Assembly: GCA_036785705.1 (NCBI GenBank)
Contig: JAWUZG010000016.1
Coordinates: forward strand, 682,001-746,000
DNA from: Acanthornis magna
Lineage: Eukaryota > Chordata > Aves > Passeriformes > Acanthizidae
Length of the DNA: 64,000 nt
Direction of reading: 5' to 3'
The stretch's first letter is position 1. Every line of letters starts with the position of its first letter. Shown here piece after piece: positions 36,340 through 47,300 of the stretch. The notes beneath the pieces were generated by a model. That model saw only the letters and a program-made list of their open reading frames with translations. It was not told the origin of the DNA and did no database searches. The translations under genes were made by a program, and so were the position numbers.

Positions 36340-37663
36340 TTCATAAATGGAAACGAACTGAGCCTCAGAGCCTGGTTATAACTCAGGTGATATTCTGCCT
36401 TTCTAACACAGAAAAAGTAAATAAGAGTCAAGGTGTGAAGAGGCTTCAAAAGTCTTGCAAGAAACCAGCGAAATAAGCTCAAGTTCCTCTTAGATCTAGT
36501 TAATTGCCCTAATTGTAAACACCCCCCCCCATATGTAGAGGAAAACTAACAGTGACGCCAGAAGAGAAAATAATAGAGCACTCTCCTCAGCATCTGTTTT
36601 TCTTTATAAGCTGAACCTTAACCCACATGAGGCTTATATGGCCATAAGAAAATTCTGCCAGCTTGTCCAGACACTGTGTGCCACTGAACAACTAATCCAG
36701 CACTGTCAGATTTGAGCTCACAAGCAGAAGAGAAAGTTTTCTTCTTACTCCTGCAATATCTATCCCTGCCAAAACAGAAAAACACAGCTTGGAGTGCCAT
36801 CTAGAGGAATGCACTCCTCCACAGAAAACTGTTTTGTTGTTTGAAGAGACAACTTCTCACAAAGATTTTCAAGGTAACTCTAGCGAGGAAGTGGGGGAGA
36901 GCACGAGAGGCACCTGCATGTTCCTCAATATTTTGGCATGTATGTGAATATCACAGAATTTCAGTGATATCTGTACATGTTTTAAATGATCTGCCACAGT
37001 AACAAGAAGCATTGATTTGTAATGATGGCCAAGATACTCCAAGGAATCTTGGAAGTGTCTGAAGAGATAGCGAAGGAGCAGCCTGGAAACCAAAAAATGG
37101 AACATTGATGGGGGGTCATCTCTAAAAGTCCTTATTAGTGTGGGGATTTTTATGTATTCACAGAGGTATAAATCAGCCCATAGTCAGTGACACCACTCCC
37201 AGCGCCAGGCAGAGCTGCACAGCCCTGGAAAGGCTCATGGAGCCCCAGCCCAGTGTCATTCACAGCCCTCACAGCTGGAGCACATGCCCTGCTCTCCCGT
37301 CCCTTCAGAAAGCCACCCAGGGCAGAGCAGTGGTGAATATGGATATAAGGCACCAGATGGCTCAGGGTTATGGTCCCTGAGGGACTGCAGATAGAAAGGC
37401 AGCCCAGAGACACAGCATTGCTCAGGTCCAGCACCCGGGCAGCCCAGAAGGAGTGAGGAGGCTCTCCAAGCACTGCCCACACCGCAGCTGGGATGCCACA
37501 GCAGCACCCATGGAGCAGCTTTGCCATGGTCCTCTGTCCTGTTTGCTCCTCAAGACCAACACACAGACATCCAAGCATCCCCAGACTTTTGGGATTCCAG
37601 GGTAGCTGAGTTGGAAGCTGGCCCCAAGGTTTAAATCCTAGGCATTTATCCCTAGCAGCTAGC
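36340..37663. other. Intergenic, nothing recognised
   Basis: Sequence between the CR1/microsatellite cluster and the PLD4 3' end. The open frames here are short, without homology that I recognise and without splice support. A short C run occurs near 36522. Confidence 0.6.
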
Positions 37664-37723
37664 CTCAACACTTAGAAACAGGTATTTCCCTGTCTCAACA
37701 CTTAGAAGCAGGTATTTCCCTGT
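37664..37723. repeat. Two tandem copies of a 30-bp unit
   Basis: CTCAACACTTAGAAACAGGT plus ten more bases (37664-37693) is repeated directly at 37694-37723 with one mismatch. It lies just beyond the probable PLD4 poly(A) site. It looks like a small recent duplication. Confidence 0.9.
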
Positions 37724-37803
37724 ATTTGTAATTCCTAAATGCTTTTAAAAATCTGCCCTCGTTGTTGTAGGTGATCATATGCATGGATCGAATCTTAAGG
37801 TGG

Positions 37804-37809
37804 TTTATT
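37804..37809 (-). terminator. Candidate PLD4 polyadenylation signal
   Basis: AATAAA on the minus strand about 375 bases after the PLD4 stop, giving a 3' UTR of plausible length (about 37785-38183). No strong GT-rich element follows, so confidence is moderate. Confidence 0.4.
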
Positions 37810-38183
37810 AAAAATGTTTAAACACATGTAAGCAAACACTGTTAATGGAACATTTAGGTTGAAACATATAGTTTCCTAAGATAAAATAGCACAGCAATAA
37901 TGATCTGTGTCTCTGATGTTTGCTTTAATATCAGACAGCTTGTCATGCAACACTCTGCATTTCATTAAATCTGGGATGAGGTAATCACACAAAAACGTTA
38001 AACATCACACACTTAGTAATGGTTTTACAGGTAGATTCAACTATCAGAAATTCTCATGTCATCAATGCGGATGCCATGAGGAAGTGATTTCTCTGACAAA
38101 GACAAAAAGATGAAAGTCCCTTGATTTGCATGGGAACAAGATTCAAATATATTTTTTGTTTCAATTTTAATGTACATTTCACT

Positions 38184-38392
38184 TCAGTGTCTGTCTCTCC
38201 AGTTACAGTCTTTCTGTCCCTGCACATCTTCCAGATTCACCGCATATTTGGAATTCCAGTCTCGCTCAAAAAGGTTTTTCAAGTGTTCCTGGACAGGCAG
38301 TTGCCTGCTTTGCAGGTTGGTCGAATTCTGTTTGATAATTAGTCCCACGCCAGCTGTATCACTGAAGTAGTTTTCTGACCAATTGGAAGTCC
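38184..38392 (-). CDS. PLD4: PLD4 terminal coding exon
   Basis: Begins [20 protein letters not shown], includes [19 protein letters not shown], and ends NWRDRH before TGA (38186-38184). Acceptor TTGCATAG. Confidence 0.96.
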
Positions 38393-41300
38393 CTATGCAA
38401 TGGAAAAGTAACTGATTAGAAAACATTCATTTCCCAGTATTCTGTTTGATCTCTGGGCTTTGTTGATTTGCTCTATGACTGCAAATCTCATTTGGACCAA
38501 TGAGACAGCAAAAATCAGGTCATCGCCTTCTTATGCCAGACCTCAGGTTTTGGAAACTTGGTATTAACTGCAACCGTGAAGTTCATAACCTTCTGATTCC
38601 ATACAGCTTGTGACAGAATGCAGAAATCTACTCATAAACATGGTAATAAAGTGCAACATTTGAGTATTAAAAGGGGTAAAAGCCAGTATTTGACATGGGT
38701 TTCTGTGTTTAAGGAAAAAAAGTCCTTAGTGGACTTAGTTATCTTTACTTGTTAAAGGAAATCAAGAGGAGAAACTGGACTGATCAATAAAGCCTCAGGA
38801 GCTGTTCTGAGCTTGGCATGCAAAGCCTGCTCCTGAACCAGGCAAAGCTGGGAATCCAGCTGCAGACATTGTCTAGGGCTCTCTCCAAAGCTACCTCAAT
38901 TCAGAAAATCAAGCACTGTGAAAAACACACATTTTATCACTTAGCACTTCCCCTCGTGGTCGCCTTAGCCAGAAAAATCTGTCAATTCCAGAAGCTGCTT
39001 AGGCATGAAAATAAATTGTCTGTATATCTGCCTTCAAAAGACAACTCAGTATGAAACAAGTCATTAAAGTGTTGAAGGCAACTGGACCTGCAAACCCTCA
39101 GCCAGTTGGAAAATCAGGCTATTTGCTGGTGTGTATTGCTGGGAGGGTGAGCTGACTGAAATGACAGAGCACTTTCACATTTCCTTTTTTGAGAGTTCCC
39201 AATAAAAGAGTGAAATGTAAACAGCATCCTGATTTTCACAGTTTTCACAGCGCACAGTTGACATTACTATTTTCTCATTTCCTTTCCTGGAGTTCTGTTC
39301 AACAAACAGTGCATAGAATTAATTCCTCCCAGCAGTTCCTTTTTATTAAAGCACGATAATGTTATATACTGGAGCATCAGCTATCCCTGCATCATTCTGA
39401 GCACACAGGCTGTGAAATCCCCACTGTGCTTGTCACAGGCTGTGCACTCAGCCTTGTCATGCTCTGCTTCTAATGGTTCACAATCATAGGAAATAATCTC
39501 TTACTGAACTTGACCTACATGATTGTCTCCTCTTCACGTGCGTACTTCTTTACCTGGGACAGACTTTGCTTTATATGGCAAAATGAGGTAATTTTTGGTA
39601 TTGCAGCTGATCCTATCTCAGTCTCAATCCAACAGATGTGGAGATACTGTAAGTATTTGGAATAATGGAATACATACCAATGTAGGCTACTTTATCGGTG
39701 ACCATGTATTTGTTGTGATTCACTCTCCCATGAGGAATGTTTGTGTGATTCAGAACTGGAACAATGAAGAGTTTCTGCAGGGAGAGAAATTAAAAATATA
39801 AACAGAAATACTAGACTGAGCAGCAGACTTCATGATTGGACAGTGCATGTTTTCTATAGATTCAAAGAATATAATAGTATGGGAAAAACAGAAGAGAACA
39901 TACCACACTCTGTTATTAAATACACCATAAAAGAGATTTTACCCCCATCCAAGAAAACTAGCAAATAATACTTCCACTATACATAAAATTGGATAAGCAA
40001 TTGAGATCAGATACAGATAATGTTTGTCTCACAATGTTCCATTAGTGGCACAGCTATTATCATTACAGGGCAGACAATTATATGCCGTTTTAGGCAGCTG
40101 TTTAATAGATCTGCATTTACCACTGATTGCTGCTCTTATTTTGTGTGAGAATGGGCTGATCACAGACACGAGGGGTACTGCAGGCAACCATAATGCCTAA
40201 CTTTTTGTGTTAACTCTTACCAAAATCTACATTTATGTGTATTCCCCCCCCCCTTTTTTTATTTCTGAAGCCCACTCCTCCTTCTGTGATATCCCTCTGT
40301 TGTGGTTCCTGCATCATGTTGGGAGCATCCACACCATCCCCACTCCACTTGATGCATTCCTAATGCCTACGGCCTGTGTGCAATATTTAGTGTTGAAGAA
40401 TAGGTCTATTCATATAGGCAGACAGCAGAGTTCTCAATTTTAAAAAACTGGTAGCAATTAGACCCATTTAAAACACTCCATGCAGTAAAAGGTCTCTGTG
40501 AGGAGCACTGAGTCACCATATAAACTTACTGTCACAGTGCTCAGCAAAACTTCCGGGATAATGTTCCAAGTGCCACAGCGAGGCACATCCCTGATATCAC
40601 TAGGAGCTTGAAATAGCTGCTTCCTCAAAGATTATGTATTGGGCCTTATTTTCACAAGAATGTGAAGCAGTCTGCAAAAACAGACAACCTATTTCTCTAA
40701 AAGCTAATATTTGCACATGCAAACAGAAGCTTAGTCTCAAAATTCAGTGTGGGGCCAAGCTGTCTTTCCAAAATCAGGTTTCTTATCATACCACGTCGAC
40801 ACTGATGTGAGCTTGTGGGTTGTTGAGAGCACGCAGGGACCTCAGATAGTGGAGCATGGCTGGGTCAGTGTATGCCCAGCAGCTGACCAGAAGCCGGACT
40901 TGCACTCTGTGGTTGAAAGCTGCACGTCTCAGGGCATTGTCAATGGCTGGCCAGTATCTGCAGAAAAGGAGGTGTGTGGGAAAAGGGATATTTTTGTTAA
41001 AACAGTTCAGTAGAAAGCTGTGACAATAAACTGAGACTCCAAGTGATGATGCACAGATGGGATCTCTGATGTCTGGTAAGTGAAGCACTTGTGGCTCCCC
41101 TGGAGGTACAAACAAGATTTATGCCTTCTACCAAGTCCCTTCTTTCCACAGTGTGTTTTGAGATCTCCAGACTCTGCCAGATTGGGGCAAAATCCATCAA
41201 AAAGTTTAAAGCTTAGTAAAGTACACGTACACAGATACAAAGCGTGGTGTCATCGTGTCCATTTCCTTAGGAAAATAAAGATAACAAGAGCAACTCCAAG

Positions 41301-44300
41301 GTAAAGCCAGTTCATACAGCATGGAGTAGAAAGGACAGTGCAGAGCCCAGAGGAAAGCCTAAGAACCATTTTGCAGAATATGGCCTTTTCAGGGCCCTGG
41401 AGGCTGTGTTCATTATCCACAGTGGTCTTGTGCCATCAGCCAGTGTGGGCAGGCTCTATCCCTCCCCACCCCTCCCTGCCCTCCCTGTGTGTCCCCAAGG
41501 TAATGGGCACGGCTGTGCTCCCCATGTTCCCTGAACATGGGAAAATCTGTTTTCCTGACACTTGTGTTGGCAGTAGCTTAGGGAAACTTTTTAAACATCC
41601 TTCACACAACACCGAGAGCTGGACAATGTGCCTCCCAGGGCTGCTAGCTCCAAACACCCACGCAGCATTTTCATTCCGTAGATCCGAACAAGTGCTGCAC
41701 GGAGGGAGACAAGCATATTTAGTACAGATTGGAGGGCTGATACAGAGAGAGGTCCAGCATTTGCTCACAGTCCCATGAGCAATGATGAATTAATTTGCCT
41801 AACTTAATCCTTTTGGTCTTATGTACAAAGGCCTGAATTCTCTAATCCTCCCTCGAGCATCGTCCTATTGCGATCAATGGCCTGGCCACGTGCTCTGGGG
41901 CTCAGGCTTGACTTAGAGATCCTGAAAAACTTAGAAAATCATGCTGTTTGAAATGCTGTTTTTGAACGGTTTCAATTTTTAAAATATATCGGTTTCTAGT
42001 TGGTTAACAGTGAGGCATTAGACAGCAGCTTTGTTCCCTCTGCCTCAGCTGCTGGAGGAACCTAACCTGAACTAATCAGCTTCAATTCATGGCACTACAG
42101 CTGGTTGCTGTGGAGATAGCCCAAGGCCCTGTGCCGCTTTCCCTGGGCCTTTCAAACTCTTGTTTGCATCTGATCAGCCCTAGATGTCACAAACTGTGGA
42201 TTAAGCCTTCAGATGGAGAACAAGGAGTATTAACACACTCAGTCTGAAGGGGGAAAAGAGGCTCTCTGGGAACCTATTCTTGGCTAAAATCAGAAGATGA
42301 GAAACTCAGAGACTCAAGCGTACAACATAGAAATCGAAAATCCTCTGAGCTGTTTGATTTATTAAATACATGCTCCAAGTGGAAGCTAGTCTCGAGATTT
42401 TGTTTCTTGGACAGTAGAATTATCTCTCTATTATCCTAAAATCTTCCCCATAACACACCCATGCCCCAGCTGAACAACAGAGGCTTTACACAGTTGTGAC
42501 ACAGGGCAGAATGCATAGCATCATTCTGGATAAATGGCAGCCTGGAGCTTACCCTGTTCAACAAGCCATGTTGTACATCATTATTTCACTTGAACTGATT
42601 TCTCAGATTATTTAGATGGTTCTGTGGTTCTGTGATTATTCCAGATCACCACCACCACCTTCTTACTGAAGCTGCTGCTGGAACTTGGATGTCCTTAGAT
42701 GGAATTATTAAAAACGAAACAAAACAAAACCCCAAACCACCACAACAAAAAACCTCACAACAACAAAAACACCAAACCCCAAACAAACAAAAAACCCCAG
42801 AAGTTTCTTTTAGAGGCCGTTTCAGCTCTCACAGCAAAGGTCAGGACTGTCAAGAACCACACTCTAAACTATGGGTCAAGTGCACCAAACAGGAAATAGA
42901 GCAGGGAGTCAAGACTCTTTAGAAGTAAAGGACAGAAAGAAAGAAAAATGGGAGCAAGAAGGAGAGCACAGCAATATTTTCTCTGGAAAGCCTGATGTCA
43001 GATATATTTTTTGTGTTCCCACTCCTCTCTCTATTCATAAAGCTGCTCTCTTGAATTTTGGAGGACACTGTACCTGACTGTCCCCAGTCTGGCACTCCAC
43101 AGCTTTCCTGCTGTGCACAGGGCTGCTCTAAAACACCAGCAAAGCACACGGGCACTATTGGATACCATCCTTCCTGCAGCATCAGGGCTGGAATCACAGA
43201 ATCCTAGAATTGGTAAATTCTGGAAAAGACCTTTAAGATCAACTCTCACCCGGCACCAGCACCATGTTCACCACTAAACCATGTACTCAAGTGCCATATC
43301 CACATATTTTTTGAACACTTCCAGGGATGGTGACTCCACCACTTCCTTGAATAGTCTGTTCCAGTACTGGACAACCCTTTCCATGAATGTCTTTTCCTGA
43401 TATCCAATCTGTACCGCCCCTGGCACAACTTGAGGCGGTTTCCTCTCATCCTTTCCCTTGGTACCTGGGAGGCACAGTCCACGGGATGGTTGTGAATGCA
43501 GAGCAAAGCCTCAGTTCTCTCCACTCTGAATATTTCATTGCAGAAGGAGGGGAATCATATATTTTTTCTTTAAACTGACTTGCTCAGGATTACAATTGTA
43601 CCTTTGTGGATGAATGAAACGGCTGGTAGGGAAATATTCCATAACAGAAACATAGACAAACTTCTGTGCCTGACTGATAGTACTGAGTATAGCATAGAGG
43701 TCATGAGTGCGACCTTTTGGACAAAATGCTGGAGGGGAAGCCTGTAAAAAAAAAGAAAACACATAGATCAGTAATTTAATTCTTTTTTTCTCTGTCAGAC
43801 TGTGGTTCATTTATGTTTAGATCTGCCTAGTTTTCATTTGAATAGCACAAAGCACTTGAGATGAAACACTGTCTTTCCTCATGCCTTCCATGTCCTGATG
43901 GGTCTGATACTTATTGATATATTGATCCAGAGGTGATTAAAAGAGACCTGCAGACTGTTCCTGCCATACTACTTGACAGCCAATGCTGGGTTGATCCCTA
44001 TTCTTTGAATAGTTCCAGAGAAACCTAAGGAACAAATTATTGTCCACCTGGAACGCAAGTAACTGAGGAGGACTGCTGAAGAAACATTTCTGCTCAATCC
44101 TTTAACATAGTTTACAGTCTATCATTCTATTTTCAAACATACTTACAGAAAAATAGGTTTCTGTCAAGATTCCATTAAATTCTACCTCCAGAGGCTGACG
44201 ATTGTTAATGTGGGTGGAATAATTAAGAGGCCAAGGGAATGGGATGGTAGCATTAGGATATCCAACATCCCAGTAGGTACTAAATGTTTTCCAGAGGTCT

Positions 44301-47300
44301 TTGGCCAAGCAGCTGCAGTTATACATCACAGCACCAAACTCTTTCACCTGCAAAGAGAGCAAGCTGTGTCACAGCCCCAGAAGGAGGCACCTCCAGGGGT
44401 TTCTTTGCTGTTTCTTCTGCTCTGACAATGTTTTACATCATTACAGATTTTCTCTGTTATGTGCTAGGACATGAATTTTCCCCCAGATTTTTGAATATGC
44501 AGCAGCAGAGCTTACCTGAGATAAAGATCTCCAGTCCATGTTTGCACTACCAATATATATGTGCTTCATGTCTACTATCCAGAATTTGCTGTGCAACACT
44601 CCTCCTGTCAAATGTCCAAAATCAATCTTTTTCACATGAGCCCCTGAAGAAAGATGGGGAGGTGAAAAAGTAGTTTAGGTGCAGCATGGAGATGGTTCCT
44701 TGACAGCCAGAACACATCTGCATGTCTGATTCTTGCGAACAGTAATAACTACCAAAATTCACAAGCTCTCATTCCTGGCAACAAAGCAACTTGAAAAAAA
44801 TATGCAAAATGTGAACTTCCAGAAAAATCCTAAAAAGCATGGCAACATAGACAGAAACCATGAACTAGTGAACATATTGTGCTTGTCCTGTGAACCCATG
44901 CAAGCACCACACCAGAACAGGCCTGGGAGACCAGTTTCTCCCAGATGCCTTTTTGCAGTGCAGAAGCTCTGAATGTACCACTGAAGGGAAATAATTACCT
45001 TTTTCCTCTAAAAGCTCAAGGTCTTTTGATTTTGGAGCCAGAGTTGGCGAACTTGCTGCAATATACAAAGAGACATTGTCTGCAAGTAGCCTCTCAAACC
45101 TCTTCAGAATATCTTCCCCCTGTGTGGTACATTGTTATTTTTTATATTTTGTTATGGAATGTTTAGCAAGATATATGCAAGTACAGTGTTACTAATGCTT
45201 CAAAGGAAGGTCAGAAATCTCATCTGTTTCAGGAGTGTTTCAAATAGAGAAAAGAGGTAATAAAGATTCTGATCCACTGTATGAATCAAAGTTTATTTTC
45301 TGTCATTTAATGCTATTAGATGTAAGGTTTAAAAGTATGACCACAAACATCCCAGATTTCAAAGGTGAATGTCCCAACGCAGATCAACTGCTGGTCCCTG
45401 ATGCTCAGCAGATACATGGGGTCATTTCTCCCTGAGCCTAAATGTGACAGTGTCCAACACTGAGCAGTCCCTTAGCAGAAACAGGGCTCAGCCTTACATC
45501 TGCCACTTTTACTTCTCATGTGCACTTAATAACTCATACCACCAGAAACACCTGGGGAGGAAGATAAGGAGAGCAGCCCCAGAGCCCATGAGGAAGATAT
45601 ACCAGGAAGGAGGCAGAGACTGAGCCCATGGTAATAACCAGGCCAGCATGAGGTACTTCAGCAAACAGCAGAACTCCCAACAAAACTAAGCTCCACTGCT
45701 GCCTGAAACAGTGTGGCCTTGTCCCATCTGTTTTTCAGAAGAGTCCCCCAGACCCTGCTCAGGATTGCCTGGGATTTGCTAGCTGCAACAGGCCAAAGTG
45801 GAGCCAAGGGACAGTTAAACATGAGGGATGGTTGCAAGGTGAGCCTGTGCCACGGCCTCTGTCATTTCTCTTTGGTGGTAGAGCCAGAGAGTCCCTGCAG
45901 GAAGCCTGACCACTCAGGGTGCCCAGGAGGAGAGCCCTGCAAAGGAGAGGGAACCTCCTCAGCTGCTGTCCCATGCCATGGGTCAGGGACAGCTGCACAG
46001 TGGGGGGATGCAGGTGCTGTGTCTGCACACAGGCGAGAAATAGCCTTTGCAGCAGCTGTCAAAAATCCGCCAGCCATTGCTTCCTGACTCTCCCCACAAT
46101 CCAGTGGGAACTGGCACATTCCCTTGTGTACATGGAATCCTGCCACTGGCTGTCCCTTACACAGGTCAGGGTGAGCGTGGGCTTGAGGCTGACCTCTTAA
46201 AACACAGCATAAAAATACGCAGAGCCCAGATGGAGTCTAACTTGACTGGAGGAGGAAAGTGGGAGCGTTGCTTGTGAATGGTGTGGAAGACCTTCCTGTG
46301 TTTGCAGGAGGAGTCAGACCATGTCTCTGGAGACAGTGCACACAGCCAGCCTGCCCTGTGCCACAGGTACACGAGACACACAACCACAGACACATTTGTT
46401 GTTGATTTTATCCTACCTGCTTGGAAGAGGAGTCATTGACACCGATATCCTGCCCAGTGAGGGACCAATAGTAAGAAGCCACATGAACTTTTTCCTGGGC
46501 TAGATCAAGCAGTCTCATCCAGGCTTGGTACAAGGGTTTGGCTGCAGTGCTGTTTATCTCGAAGGGTAGGTCATAAGGAACATTTTCCACAAGTTCAAAG
46601 CTGCAATGGCAATTGTGTATTGTGAAGCAGGTGACTGTGACCCTAGCAGGACACCAAGCACCTGTCAGGCCATACAGGTGGCTATGTCAGCCTCCACAGC
46701 AAACAAGGTGAGTTGGTCAAACAGGCCGGAAGTGCTTTTACCCCTGGTTTTTATAGCCAGGCTTCTCTTGCACAGTGTCCTCCGAAATTCAGCAGAATGG
46801 CTGACATGGAGAAAAGCAAACCCCCATGGCTGGATGTCACTTGGGTACCTCTTCACCCTCTCCCAGCACAGACATTCCCTGCCCCTCCAGCCTCTGACAA
46901 AGGCTGCTTTGCCAGCCAGTCACTGCTGCCTCCCACTGCTGCCGCAAGAGGAGGATGGCTGGACGTGGCAGAGGAGCAGCCGAGCTGTGCTGAACACACA
47001 AGTGTGGGACTGGGAGAGGAGCTGTGACACTGCCTCTCCCAGCAGGCAAATACCAATTACCCAATGCCTAAACAACACCACCTCTCTTCCCAAATTAGTG
47101 GTGCTTCATCACTTATGATACAAAGGGAAGAGAATAAAACCCATGGTGATGTTATCAGTACTGTAGCTTTTTCTCCAGATGGTGATGACGTCTCCGTGTG
47201 CCATCTAACCTGACTCACCTGCAGGAGTCGTTGGATCTGTTGGTGTCCTCCTTGGTTATTGCAGTTCTTGGGAGACCTCTGTAGAGACCTTCTTCCTCTG

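Noticed and set aside
39595..39801. A 68-codon plus-strand frame
   Set aside because: It is antisense to the PLD4 exon carrying the second HKD motif.
45713..47118. Several overlapping 60-170 codon frames on both strands
   Set aside because: Intron 3 and flanks of PLD4. No homology, no conserved motifs, and the real exon (46417-46600) explains the only recognisable protein.
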